Positions 21,541 to 32,699 are shown, numbered from the stretch's first letter. The stretch: 64,000 bases of DNA from Castor canadensis (GCF_047511655.1 NC_133389.1:127231973-127295972), one strand, 5' to 3'. Numbers and translations: made by a program. The notes: generated by a model not told the origin, from the sequence alone.

Positions 21541-22150
21541 GAGTTTTGCCTCTCCTTTCTGCTATGAGACCTGCCCTCCTACTATAAACAGCTAAAAAAC
21601 CAGACAAAATATAGGAAATAAAGAGTTTTCAGACAGAGGACAATATGCAGTACAGAATTATATTTCCCGAAAGAAATCAAAAAATGAACTGAGCAAAACT
21701 GTGTAAAGGTGGTTTCAAAACCACAGTTTAGGAAGAGAAAACCAACAGAACTCAACACTTATCCCAAGTTAAGGAGTCAAAGATAAAAGTTAGTAGATCA
21801 AGGCAGCTACATTTTACAGGAGAGTTTACTGAAAAGGAGGGAGCTACCCTGAAGAGCTACAGAAGATCCCTCAAGAATATAACTAATGATGTACATGTAA
21901 GTTCTACCACCACAAGGCCAGGGAAAAAACCACACAAAAGCAGTAAAGCAAACTATTCTCAAGCTTCACCCAGAGCTTGGAATAGTTCACATTCTATCAA
22001 GCCAAGACAAAACTCAGGTAAGAAAGGAAGAGCTTTATTTAGCAAAGCAGGCAAAGAGGCAAGCACACTCCAAAGACAGAATGTGGACATCTTAAGAGAG
22101 AGACTGTCATCTGTGACTTTTCCATCATGGATATTCATAGTAAGATAAGT
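21540..22150 (+). mobile_element. Possible 5' part of an ancient L1/HAL1-type element
   Basis: Purine-rich A-strand composition and phrases such as ataaagagttttcagacaga and atccctcaagaatataacta resemble the upstream region of old L1/HAL1 copies. It lies upstream of, and in line with, the fragment at 22570-23910. Confidence 0.4.
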
Positions 22151-23020
22151 AAGACAGGGGAATTGACTCAGATATTTTCTTTAGATAATTGTTTTCATTC
22201 GTTCTTCATTATCAGGGTATATTAATCATCTGAGGATAGACTAAGGACCTGTTTTCTACATTAGATTACAGTTCAGTGAAGCGAAAAAAAATAACATTTG
22301 TGTGCTTTGCAATGTAGTTATATAATAGCATTTATTACAAAAAAAAGTATAATAAAAATAACAAAAATGTTTTGCACTCAAAATTAAGCATTAACAAATG
22401 TTTTGCTCTTAATAATAAATGTGTTTTGTTCCTCAATTTCTGGCAGAGGAATTCCTTATCACCTTTTCCTATTTTAACGCACCTCATAAAAAACCTCAAA
22501 ACCACCAAATTATACACAAAAAAACTAAATGTCACACCAAATTCTAACACACTTTAAAGGAATCTAACAAAATTCAGCATAAAATTTAGTGTCCTGAACC
22601 TAATAAAAATTGAGACATGCAAAAAAGGCAGGAAAACAGAAGAAGAAATCTTGAAGACATAGCAAAATAGAAATTATCCAAATAAAGCAAACTGAAAAAA
22701 AATGGAGAAGGAAATAATCAGAGTAATTTATAGTAATACTATAAAGTGAACTAAAATATATATAATACAAGTCCCAGAAAGGGAGCAAAGAGGGAGAGAC
22801 AAAAAGAATATTTGAAGAAGTATTAGCCAAATATTTTACAAATTTAATGAAAACCAAGTACTCACAAACCTAAAATCTCAACAGAACCCAAGGAAAAAAA
22901 AATGCGGACAACCATACAAAAGTACATGAAAATCAAATTGTTGAAAGCCAGTAGTAAAGAGAAAAATTTAAAGGTGGCCAAGAAGAATAACATCAGGGTT
23001 CTCATTAGAAAGCTAGAAGA

Positions 23021-23318
23021 GAGTGGACATGGTGGTGCACATCTGTAATCCCAGCTACTTGGCAAGCAAAGATAGAAGAATTTCAGATCAAGACTAGCCC
23101 AGACAAAAGTTATCTAAACTCTGTCTCAAAAACAAACCAGGGTGCTGTTGCACACCTATGATCCCAGCTACATGAAAGGCAAAGGATCTCAACTTGAGGC
23201 AGGCCAGGGCAAAAAGCATGAGACCTTAACTAAAAAACAAACTAAAGCAAAAAGGGCTGGGGCAAGAGCTCTAGGCAAGTGTGAAGCCTTGAGTTCAATA
23301 CCCAGTACCACCAAAAAC
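23021..23318 (+). repeat. Composite SINE trimer (7SL-7SL-ID) with perfect target duplications
   Basis: Unit 1 begins gagtggacatggtggtgcac; unit 2 ggtgctgttgcacacctatg; unit 3 carries aagtgtgaagccttgagttc and aatacccagtaccacc. The whole block is bracketed by aaagctagaaga at 23009-23020 and 23319-23330, so all three modules arrived in one retrotransposition event. Confidence 0.92.
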
Positions 23319-23420
23319 AAAGCTAGAAGAAAATGGAAGATACATTTGAAGTGCGTAAAAAAAAAAACTATCAACCTAGAATTCTACCAATGAAAATATC
23401 TTTCAAAAATGAAGACATAA

Positions 23421-23623
23421 GCTGGTGCTAGTGGCTCATGCCTTAATCCTAACTACTCAGGAGGCAGAGATCTGGAAGATTGTCATTTGAAGCCAGCCTG
23501 GGCAAATAGTATGCGAGATTCTATCTCGAAAAAACCCTTCACAAAAAAGAGCTGGTGGAGTGGCTCAAGGTGTAGGCCCTAAATTCAAACCCCAGAACCG
23601 CAAAAAAAAAAAAAAAAAAAAAA
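23421..23623 (+). repeat. Composite SINE dimer with target duplications
   Basis: Contains gctggtgctagtggctcatg, tctatctcgaaaaaaccctt, gagctggtggagtggctcaa and a long A-tail. Flanked by aagacataa at 23412-23420 and 23624-23632. Confidence 0.92.
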
Positions 23624-23924
23624 AAGACATAATAAACATATAAAAAGATGTTCAATATCATTAGCTACCAAGGAACTGAAAATCAAAATCTCAATGAGAT
23701 ACCACTTCACACCTTGTCTGTAATCCAAAAAAATATAATTGGAAAAATTGGATCTCACATCCACTGCTAATGGGAATACAAAATGGTATAGTCACTGAAG
23801 AATAGGCTAACAGTTCTTCAAATAGTTAAACATAGAGCCATCATACAAACTAGAAACGCTACTCCTAAATATATACCTAAGAGAAATGAAAACATATGCC
23901 CACTCAAAAAAAAGTTTTTTGTTG

Positions 23925-24225
23925 TTTTTGTTTTTTAGTACTGGGATTTGAACTCAGTGCCTTATATTAAGAAGGTGCTCCACCACTTAAGCCACACATC
24001 CCCGTTCTTTTGCATTAGTTAGTTTTCAAATAGGGTCTTGCATGTTTGCCCAAGTCAGCCTGGACACAATCTTCCTATTTACAACTCACCTCCCCTCAGC
24101 TGGTACGAAAGGCACCCACCATACACCCAGCTTATTGGTTGAGATTGGTTAGGTTTCACTAACTTTTTGCCCAGGCTGGCCTAAAACCAGGATCCTCCCA
24201 ATTTCTGCCTCCAAGTAACTAGAAA
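23925..24225 (-). repeat. Composite SINE trimer, reversed
   Basis: From low coordinate: ID-like unit (gtactgggatttgaactcag, ccaccacttaagcca), 7SL unit (caaatagggtcttgcatgtt) and second 7SL unit (tttttgcccaggctggccta). Confidence 0.85.
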
Positions 24226-24818
24226 AAATATTGTGTATTTTAAGACTGGAGTAAAGAAAGTACAAATACACCTAAAAGACATTGTGATGCCAAAAAATTG
24301 AAAGTACTCAAAAAAAAAAAAGGCATATATCAAAGAGAACATGAAGGTTCCAAAAGGCCAAATTTCAGCAATTTGAGCAAATAAATAACAATAGTAATAG
24401 ATTACAACCAACAAAACAATACAAATTAAGTCTATACTGATACAAATTATAATAAAATACATGTATAAATGGGGGAGCTCTCTTTACAACAGAATTCTAT
24501 ACAATAGAATTTCCACTGTTCCTTCTATAAATATTGAAAAAACAATGAAAAATTTAAAAATCACTATTTAGTAAACACCACAATAAACGTTTCAAGCAAG
24601 AATCACAAATGCCTGCCAAAATTAGGAGGCAAAAGTATGAAAACAACAAAGAAACAAAAATGAAAAAAAGAAAAGAAAAACAAAAAAGGAAAAAAACAGT
24701 AAAACAAAAAAGATGAAGAAAAATTTTTAAAAATAAAAAAAGTATGGAAACAAGATACGTACACAATTTCAAGGAATCTCTAATAAAATGCTTATTAATT
24801 ACATTAATAGGAAAAAGT
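24226..24818. other. No gene; A-rich low-complexity tract
   Basis: Nothing coding. 24650-24745 is almost wholly A with scattered G/C and explains a phenylalanine-rich frame on the minus strand. Confidence 0.6.
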
Positions 24819-24819
24819 T

Positions 24820-25275
24820 ACCCTTTCTGTGAAGAAAGCTATCTAACACCTCCTTAAAGTGACCAAAGTTAACTCACCAGTAATGAGACAAATCAGTATC
24901 ACATGCTTTTGGATACAGTACACAAAATTGCATTACTTGACATAATTTGAATTTAATCACAAGGAAACATCTGACAAATCCAGTAACTAAATTACACAAT
25001 ACTGGCCAATGCTCTTCAAAAGTCTCAAGAATTTGAAAAAGAAAGGGAGATTAAGGAATTGTTCTAGATTAAAGGAAACTAAGAAGACAAAACAATTAAA
25101 TACAACATATAATCCTGGATTGGATCCTGGGCCAGAAAAAGGACATTAGTGGGGCAATTGAAATAAATCAAAGTTCATTTCCTGATTTGCATCATTGCAT
25201 TATAGTTATAGAAATTGTTAACATTTAGGAAAATAAGCAGAGGTTATATAGGAAATTTTAAGCTATTTTACAAGT
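24820..25275 (+). mobile_element. Ancient L1 3'-region fragment (probable)
   Basis: Contains gaattgttctagattaaagg, taatcctggattggatcctg and aaaggacattagtggggcaa, a well-known old L1-associated 3' UTR. Confidence 0.6.
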
Positions 25276-25336
25276 ATAAAAACTTCTAAGCATGGAATTA
25301 TCTCAAAACATTTTTTTTTAATTTAAAAGAAAAATC

Positions 25337-25564
25337 ACGGTGGGCACAGATAGCTCACACCTGTAACCTAATTACTCAGGAGGCAAAAATCAGGAGGATC
25401 ATGGCTCAAAGCCAGCCCCGGGCAAATAGTTCCAGAGACCCTATCTCAAAAATACCCAACACAAAAAATGGCTGGTAGAGTGGCTCAAGTAGTAGAATGC
25501 CTACCTAGCAAACATGAGGCCTTGAGTTTAAATCCTAGTACTACAAAAAAAAAAAAAAAAAAAA
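25337..25564 (+). repeat. Composite SINE dimer
   Basis: 7SL unit (agctcacacctgtaaccta, ctcaggaggcaaaaatcagg) joined through aaaatacccaacacaaaaaa to an ID-like unit (gctggtagagtggctcaagt) with an A-tail. Confidence 0.88.
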
Positions 25565-25579
25565 AGCAAACTGGGAAGA

Positions 25580-26522
25580 GAGAGTTTTAACACATGTCTA
25601 ACAAAGAACTCATATCCAGAATAAAAAAAAACAACCCCACACACACTTAATCATTCAAAAAACAAAAAAAAACCAGACCTTTCACAAAAGATATCCCATA
25701 AACATATGAAATAGTTCTCAAAATCAGGCATGTAAAATGACAACAAATCACATGATACCTAAGTATGGGCAAATATGAAAAGGATGACAATACATTAGTA
25801 AAGATGCAGAACAATTAGAAATTTATTGTAATGCTGGTGCTATAAATTAGAATAACCACAATAAGCCAGGTATGCCAGGAGGATCAAAGTTCAAGGCCAG
25901 CTCAGGCAAATAGTTCTCAAGACCCTATCTTAAAAATACCCAACACAAAAAAGGGCTAGCTCAAGTGGTAGAGCATCTGCCAAGCAAGCATGAGGTCCTG
26001 AGTTCAAATTCTAGTAAAACAGCAACAACAAAAGGAATAACCACACTAAAAAATTGGGTGGCAGTATCTTAACTCCTGGGTACAGGCGTGAGTATTTGTA
26101 TTCATTCACCTAACAGAAATGAGTTGTTAGGTCCACCTTCCAAAAGACATATATATGCTTATTCAAATAATTCACAATAGTCAAAAAATGGAAAAAACTC
26201 AAATGCCCATCAATAGCAGAGTAGGTATCTCAATTGCCTATTTTCTTAGATATGATGTTGATTTAAAAAAGTATAAAGAATATATTATGTATGATTCCAT
26301 CTATACCAGGCAAACTAATCTATGTTAATAAATGTTAGAATATGAGTATCCTGGGGAGGATACTGACTAGGAAATGGTACAAGGCAGTCTTCTGTGGCAC
26401 TGGACACATTCTTTATCTTAATATGTGTACTGATTACATGGTCTATTCATATATAAAATTCTGATACATTTAAGATTTGTACATATGCAAGGTATATTTC
26501 AAATAAATAAAGGTGCTTAAAA
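25580..26522 (+). mobile_element. Ancient L1 fragment interrupted by a SINE
   Basis: Includes cacaaaagatatcccataaa, attcacaatagtcaaaaaat, ctcaaatgcccatcaatagc and tatttcaaataaataaagg before an A-run. Interrupted by the SINE at 25861-26034. Confidence 0.7.
25861..26034 (+). repeat. Composite SINE dimer (shortened left unit) with target duplications
   Basis: Left unit lacks its usual middle (ccaggtatgccaggaggatc); the right unit is gggctagctcaagtggtaga. Flanked by perfect gaataaccaca at 25850-25860 and 26035-26045. Confidence 0.9.
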
Positions 26523-26529
26523 AAAAAAA

Positions 26530-27002
26530 AAAAAAAAGACAACAAATGCCCTGACAATTCATTTAGGAAACCTCTGAGATAATTCAAGTAAGTAAATGAG
26601 TAGAAGTAAAGACATAAAAATGAGAGAGAGATTTTGGTTTTAGGCTTGGTACTCTACTGAAAAATACAACTGAGAGGAAAAGATGCAAAGATAAATGTCT
26701 CAAGTCTCTGGTTTAAATTCTTTGGTGGAAAGTATAGTTACCAGAGAGGAACTGAGTTCAGTTTTGCACATGTTAAGTGGAGACTTATCACTAGAGATGC
26801 TCAGGGCTATTAGATACGTGAATGTGGAACTCAGATAACCTGAGCAGAATGTATAAATTTAGAAAATAGGAGCCAAGAGATGATTCAAATCAGCAGAGGA
26901 TGAGACTGCCCAAGGAGAAAGTGTAAATGAAAAGAGAATGGAACCAAGGACAGAATCCTAATATTAGGGAGCCAACTCAGGGATGTAGGAAGCATAGAAG
27001 AA
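26530..27002 (+). repeat. Ancient dispersed repeat, family unassigned
   Basis: Contains gagttcagttttgcacatgt, taagtggagacttatcacta and gcccaaggagaaagtgta. This is a recurrent mammalian repeat text whose name I cannot give with confidence. It matches parts of 17745-18125. Confidence 0.5.
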
Positions 27003-27009
27003 GACTGAA

Positions 27010-27112
27010 GGAGGGGGCTTGAGGTGTGGCTCCAGAGGTAAAGCACCTGCTTTGCAAGCGTGAAGTCCTGAGTTCAAACCCTAGTCCCACCAAAAGAAAA
27101 CAAAAACAAAAA
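27010..27112 (+). repeat. ID-like SINE
   Basis: Contains ggcttgaggtgtggctccag, ctttgcaagcgtgaagtcct and gttcaaaccctagtcccacc with an A-rich tail. Short matching flanks ctgaagga suggest target duplications. Confidence 0.85.
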
Positions 27113-27119
27113 AATCTGA

Positions 27120-27798
27120 AGGAAAGGAATAGTAAAACAGGTGTCAAATATTGCAAAAAAGGTTAAGTAAGTTAAGGATAAAAAATGAGTACCAGCTCTC
27201 AGATCACTATTAATGACTTTTGTTACAGTTTCTGTCAAAAGCAAAATTTTTAAATGGTCTTAAATGTCCCTCCCCAAAAAAACTTAAAATACACAATTTG
27301 TACTACTTTGTACCTTCATAGGCACGTGAATTTCAAAGTAGTTCATACAAGGACTCATTACAAAAATCTAAAATTAAGCCATAAACAGAAGATATTAAGA
27401 ATTTATAAAAAGAAAATACAATGTATTCCAGGGATAGAGTACACATAATTTGTTCACTGTTTCAGGTACATAATGCACCTATAAAAACATTAGCACATAG
27501 AAAAATCCAATGGCTTTTCTGTATATGAATTTTTATAATAAATATTAGAGAAAATGTAGTTAACAGAAAAATAAATATACACATACATACAAGCCAATTA
27601 TTTACTGAGTCTCTAACAGATATTCAAAAGGGGTGTTTATAAATCTTGCTAATCTATCCATTCAGCAGACAGTGGAATCTGACTCCCAGCTTAACTTTAT
27701 CTACTCTCTAGAATGAATATACTGTGATCACCAATATTTGCAGCCTACAGAATAATCTTCCTCCAGTGAAATCCTTTAAGCAAAGAACAATGAAACCT
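27120..27798. other. No gene or recognised repeat
   Basis: Intron 2 sequence, nothing supported. Confidence 0.5.
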
Positions 27799-27799
27799 C

Positions 27800-28005
27800 T
27801 GGGCCTGGCATGGTGATACACACCTATAATCCTAGCTACATGGGAAGCATAGGTAGGAAGATCACAACCAGAGCAAAAATGCCAAACCCTATTGAAAAAA
27901 TAACTAAAGCAAAAAAAAGGACTGAAGCATGGCTAAGTGGAGAAGGCCTGCCTAGCAATTGCATTGCTCTGAGTTCAAACCCCAGTACCACCAATAAAAA
28001 AGAAA
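27800..28005 (+). repeat. Composite SINE dimer (7SL-ID)
   Basis: Reads ctggcatggtgatacacacc, aatcctagctacatgggaag, then ID-like tggctaagtggagaaggcct and gagttcaaaccccagtacca. Its 7SL unit resembles the middle module of the trimers. Confidence 0.85.
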
Positions 28006-28099
28006 GAGAATAAAACTTCTGAAGTAAGAACAATTGAGCTAAGAATCAGTCAAGAATAATTCTCCAGGGAACACCTAAGCACCACACAAATCATATTAG

Positions 28100-28552
28100 A
28101 AAAACAGCTAACTGCAGTGGCTTTAAGAAGACCACAGTTTTTGCCACTCTTCCCATCAAGAGATGGTCTATTTCCCCTCCCACTTTTGTCTCTAAGCTAA
28201 TATCAAGACTTAAGTCAACCCAAAGATTTTGGTGGAAATGTCCTGTGCAATGCCATACTTCCACTTTCTCAGGAACCAGCCACCAGGCTATAAACAAGCT
28301 TAATCTAGACACCACATGGAGAGAAAGAAACCAAGTAAAAGAGAACAGAAATGTTCCAGACTTCTAGTCAACCCCAATAGGCCCCAGACCTATGGAAGAA
28401 GCCCATAAGAACTTGGATCTGCCTTCCAATCCTGACTAACCATCAGCAAAAGATTCACCCAGCTAACCTACAGAATCCTAAGAAATAAATTATGGTTTTA
28501 AACCATGAACTTCTACATAGTTAACTACACAACAATAAATAACTAAAACATC
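28100..28552 (+). mobile_element. MaLR-type (MLT1-like) solo LTR, probable
   Basis: The end aagaaataaattatggtttt, aaccatgaacttctacat and aataaataactaaaaca resembles the polyadenylation end of an MLT1-like LTR. Confidence 0.55.
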
Positions 28553-28619
28553 AATGATAGCTATGTTGTCAATCTAATTTTAGCATTTCCTATAATTTTT
28601 TCCCTCAGTAATAGTAAAC

Positions 28620-29195
28620 AACTTTCACAGACTCTGTGACTGGTTTCTGGCCAACTGGAAGAGGACAAATTATGGGCATACCACAATCCCAGAAGCATCA
28701 GCTAGGCAAGATGATTACTCCCTGGGGCAGTCCCAGTATTTGGATATACTATTGGTCCCCAATACCTGTATTATTCCTTTCTTTCAGGGTAATAGAATCG
28801 TTAACTGAACATATAGCTGTTATAATAAGGATTATATTTCCCAGGCTTCTTTGCAACTAAATTCTTGTGACTAAATTCTGGATTAAGGCACAATAGCAGA
28901 AGTATGGAGTGGCAGTTTACAGAAAGAAAAAAAAGAGACTGTCAGCCAAATCATTTGGCCCTTTGACCTGAGAATTCACAACAGCTTAGACCCTAAGAAA
29001 GGGGCCACATCCTAGGGATTGCTGAGCTATGAAATAAAAGGAGCATGGATCCCTTCAGACTTCATAAAGCAGATCCACTATGACTACTGCAGCGAATCTA
29101 TAATGCAAAAGACACTCTTTTACATAAAAAAAAAAACAGAAACTTCTGTTATAGCCAATGTTACTAGGGTTTTCTGACAACCTTAACTGAATCTA
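28620..29195 (+). mobile_element. Second diverged MLT1-like LTR region, probable
   Basis: Phrases such as cagactctgtgactggtttc, agaattcacaacagcttaga and gaaacttctgttatagcca resemble MaLR LTR text; boundaries are uncertain and a nested element is possible. Confidence 0.4.
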
Positions 29196-29199
29196 ATCC

Positions 29200-29505
29200 C
29201 ATCTAATGCAGTGGTAGCAACAAGAAGAGCTGTCCTTGTACAAGTAAAAAAAATCTGGAATACCAAAATATAGTTCCTCCTAATAACCTTCAAACCTCCC
29301 TAGCACAAAATAATTCATTGGTCCAAGATAAGCTAATTCACACAGGGTCACTCAAATAAGAAAAGGCAGGATAAAACTAGAAACAAAATCTCCATACTCC
29401 TAGTGGAGCATTATTTCTACTTCCTTAAAAACAGCCTTTAAAACATGTCTTTATCACTAAACCTACAGTCATCAAAAGGGAGAAAAACTGTCCCACTCAC
29501 AAATA
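29200..29505. other. No gene or recognised repeat
   Basis: Intron 2 sequence, nothing supported. Confidence 0.5.
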
Positions 29506-29509
29506 ATAA

Positions 29510-29742
29510 TTGCCTTCCACAAATAATTACTGAATGCCTACTACGTTACTAACACCAATGGATCTAGGCATTAGAAATATACCAATAAGCAGGAACAACA
29601 TAATCCCCGACTTTATGGAACTTAAATTCTAATGGGGGAAGGATGCCAAACAGCTTAGTAAATTAGATAATATGTATAAAATACTCAGGACAGAGAGATT
29701 GGCGTATAATAAGTGTTCAATAAATATCAGATTATCTATAAA
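29510..29742 (+). repeat. Ancient dispersed repeat (accumulated 'cctacta' type)
   Basis: Contains ttactgaatgcctactacgt, actttatggaacttaaattc and aagtgttcaataaatatc. Related text occurs at 36360-36650 and 46935-47070. Family not named. Confidence 0.5.
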
Positions 29743-29849
29743 TATGGCTTGTTAGTTTCTTAGCCTCTTTCATACTAAAAAGCAAGCCCTTGTATTCATC
29801 CAGCTCTCTAAATATCAAGAAAGTCTTTAAATGGTTTCTGTATTACATG

Positions 29850-30075
29850 TTGGGTTTTTTGTTTGTTTGTTTGTTGTTTGCAAAGCTGGGCATTGAAACT
29901 AAGGCCTTCCTTACACATGCTTAGGCAAGCAGCTCTACCTCTTGAGGTAAACCCACAACCTTTTTGTGTTTTGTTTGCTCCTACCTTTGCCCAAGCTATC
30001 CGCAAACTGGTGATCCTCCTGCCTCTACCTCCTGAGTATCTGGGATTATAGATGTGCATCACCATGCACAGCAAA
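29850..30075 (-). repeat. Composite SINE dimer, reversed
   Basis: T-rich (gttt)n start, ID-like gcaaagctgggcattgaaac and aggcaagcagctctacctct, then 7SL unit gatcctcctgcctctacctc and gggattatagatgtgcatca. Confidence 0.85.
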
Positions 30076-30404
30076 TGTCATTTTTGACCAACAGGCCATC
30101 CTTTAGAGAACTATCTCACTCTCCCAACCTATTTGTTGAAGACTTAGCCACAGGTAGACATGTCCAATCAGACTTCCTTGCTCAGGTATTTGAATCACAG
30201 GAGAGGTAGCAGGAAATACCCAGAAGTTCAAGAGTTCTGTGGTTGAGCTCCACATCGACCCATCTCTGCCTGCACCACCCTGGCTCCTGTCCCTTCTGAG
30301 GCCTCGCTGTTCAGCTGCTCCTTCAATTCTTTGTGTTTCTTACAAAGAACCCTACATGATATGGTTGAGTAAAGAAGGTTTTTCTACAAAAAGGAGTTTT
30401 ACAA
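30076..30404. other. No gene; unassigned
   Basis: Open frame at 30239-30529 ends inside repeats and has no recognisable domain. The sequence may be old LTR, but I cannot assign it. Confidence 0.45.
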
Positions 30405-30560
30405 CCAAACATAATTGTCAAAACTCAGCAAAATGTGCCTTTAAAATAAGTGAATCTGCATGGGTAAAGTGCTGGGTTCAATCCCCAGCACATCCCCCTC
30501 CCAAAAAAACAGTGAATTTTACATTGTGAAGTATACCTCAATAAAACTGAACAGAAACAT
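30405..30560 (+). mobile_element. Ancient L1 3' end split by an ID-like fragment
   Basis: caaaactcagcaaaatgtgc and tgaattttacattgtgaagt with atacctcaataaaactg are an old L1 tail. A short ID-like piece (gtgctgggttcaatccccag) sits at about 30465-30510. Confidence 0.7.
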
Positions 30561-31850
30561 TTCATTTTAAAGCATACACAGCACATTTACACTGAATAAT
30601 AACATCTTTAGATTATTTTCACATACATTAACTGTATTATACTCTGGCTAAAAAGCTTAAGAAAATACTTAAGATGGCCCCTTTTAATGTAGTCTCATTT
30701 GAAGTGAAGTTGCACTGACGGTAGCGATTCCAAAGTAAATATGTTAATATCTAAATGCTGTATCTTTTGTAATGAGGCTCACAACAAGATAATGAGCATA
30801 TCTTCAAGTTTATTGACAGCATCCTACAATACTTTGCTTGAGGATTTGTTTTATACCTCCACTCTTTATTTAGTCTTACTTTGCAGGCAGACTGTATTAC
30901 AGCAGGAAATCCCTTCAAATGTAAACTTCTCTAGCTCTAAGAAAGACTGAAATTAGGATAACCACACATATTCATGTTTTACATTAAAAGAATTTAAGAA
31001 CTGCTGAACTTGATCATACCATGCTCCATTCGCTAAAGATTCTCCAAAGAACACACAGACAGAGTTGTCCTACTTGCCACCAATCCAGAAGCCCAAAGCA
31101 CATCCCCAAATGCTACCTTCATAAATCCATACTGGCCTGAGACAGTTTATATTTTAAGGTTAGAAAAGGCATATAATAGAAGAATGAATAATGAAAAAAA
31201 CCAGACAGTGAACATTTAAGTTATATGTATAAGATTTGTACAATAAACCTCTATTTCCTATCACTGTCTTATTTGCAAATATGATTCACTTCAATTTTAA
31301 AAACATTACCAAACTCAACAGTTTGCTCTCACAATTTTCAAAGCTAGATACTTTATAGATACAAAGCAACTTCCAAAATTATATTCAAAATTGTCACCTC
31401 TTTTTCCAGTAAAAATTCATCCATCTGATCTCTGATCTCCCAAGAATCTAATCAAACTTACAATGAATCTTTTAACACTATTTCCTAAAGTATCCTTCTG
31501 TATAGTCCCTGATAGCCAGCCTAGGTAGGAACCATACATGGTCATGAAATCAATAATAAACTACTTCAGTATCAGTCAAATGCAATATTATGCATCTCCC
31601 AACAGTGTTTCAAGCAAATACAGATGGTCTGGTTCACTGATATTTTAACTCTTGTTGCTTCTTCCTCTGAGTTTAGCAAAACAATATACATAACTCAAGT
31701 TTCAAAACAATATCTGTTAAGAAAGCCAGAAATCAGATATAGCTAAACTACAGCCTAGTTTGCAACATGAATATTCTAGCCCCTTTCCTTCAACTTCAAT
31801 TTTAAATACCTCATGAGTTTCCCACAAAATGAAACTAAGAAAAGCTCCAA
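30561..31850. other. No gene or recognised repeat
   Basis: About 1.3 kb upstream of the exon 2 donor side within intron 2. It looks like mostly unique sequence. Confidence 0.5.
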
Positions 31851-31861
31851 CATTCACTTAC

Positions 31862-31962
31862 CCAACATTTGGCAATCCAACAATACCAATTTTCAGTGAG
31901 GTTCCAAATCTTCCAATGATTGGAGGTGGCTTAATTCCATCACCTCCCTTTTTGGGGGGCAT
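31862..31962 (-). CDS. OLA1: OLA1 exon 2 (first coding exon)
   Basis: Encodes residues 1-33 and two bases of codon 34 of Obg-like ATPase 1, a cytosolic YchF/OBG-family P-loop NTPase that binds ATP better than GTP and is linked to translation and stress control. The reverse strand reads MPPKKGGDG then [20 protein letters not shown], followed by LPNVG, which matches the OLA1 N-terminus. The acceptor is tttcag immediately before the ATG, so the start codon is the first triplet of the exon. The donor is GG|gtaagt at 31861-31856. The exon is 101 nt and ends in phase 2, matching the first base of exon 3. The Walker A motif (GLPNVGKS, residues 29-36) is split by the intron after GG of Gly34. Joining to exon 1 puts A at -3 of the start. 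Identification is by recalled family sequence and exact exon phasing. Confidence 0.96.
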
Positions 31963-31999
31963 CTGAAATGTCAAAACAAACGTAAAAAAGATTTTAGTA

Positions 32000-32041
32000 C
32001 CTGAGTTCAAACCCCAGTGCAGCAGGAAAAAAAAAAAAAAG
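32000..32041 (+). repeat. 5'-truncated ID-like SINE near the OLA1 exon 2 acceptor
   Basis: Only cctgagttcaaaccccagtg and an A-tail remain. It is flanked by ttttagta at 31992-31999 and 32043-32050. It lies 38 nt upstream of exon 2 on the transcript strand. Confidence 0.8.
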
Positions 32042-32054
32042 TTTTTAGTATCCC

Positions 32055-32612
32055 TATGGGCAAAAATACATTTCATCATATAAAATATTATTGGCTAAGA
32101 GAATAAAACATACTGTATATATCAATCCAAAACTAACACAGAGCTAAGCCCACTTTATTTTTCAGTAAAAAGAAAAAAAAATTCTGAAAACAGATCTAAT
32201 TCTAATGGTTGTCAAAGCAGTCACTCCTGAGAAGTCCAAGAAAGACTGATATAAAAATATGTAGCATGAGGAATCAAAGATAAACTTTGCGTTCTAATCT
32301 TAGATCCGGATTGTTCACAAAACATTTTCTTAACGTGACAAATTACTATATGAATAAAAGCATCGGGAAGCAGGTGCAAAGATGAGAATCAAAGAAAACC
32401 CATTCTAAAAACACCAGCAACCAAGTCACCTCTCACCCAACCGTGCCTCTGTTATCTGGAGTCTGTTCGTCCCCATTTCTCCACAACTCAAATTTTTCAC
32501 TCAAATGAACACACACCAGTTTTGTGGGTCCTTCCACCTTTGAACTACAATCAAGCTCATCAGTCCTCAAAAGCAACCTCCAAAATATACACTGTGGTTA
32601 CTTCTAATGGTA
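32055..32612. other. No gene or recognised repeat
   Basis: OLA1 intron 1 sequence between exon 2 and the CpG island, nothing supported. Confidence 0.5.
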
Positions 32613-32627
32613 ACTTAACCCACTCAA

Positions 32628-32699
32628 TTTTTTATTTCTTTTTTGCGCTGATGGGGATGCGAGGCAAACGGTCTGCCACGGAGCTACAGCCGCCGCCTA
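32628..32699 (-). repeat. ID-like SINE, reversed, with target duplications
   Basis: Diverged reverse ID-like unit (ttgcgctgatggggatgcga, gtctgccacggagctacagc). Perfect flanks aacccactcaa at 32617-32627 and 32700-32710. It retains CpGs near the island edge. Confidence 0.85.

Larger units (their letters stand above)
22570..23912 (+). mobile_element. Ancient L1/HAL1-type element with two SINE insertions
   Basis: Segments include agaatatttgaagaagtatt, tcaaattgttgaaagccagt, tatcaacctagaattctacc and aatctcaatgagataccact, in the order of an old L1. Interrupted by the SINE trimer at 23021-23318 and the dimer at 23421-23623. Reading frames are destroyed. Confidence 0.65.
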
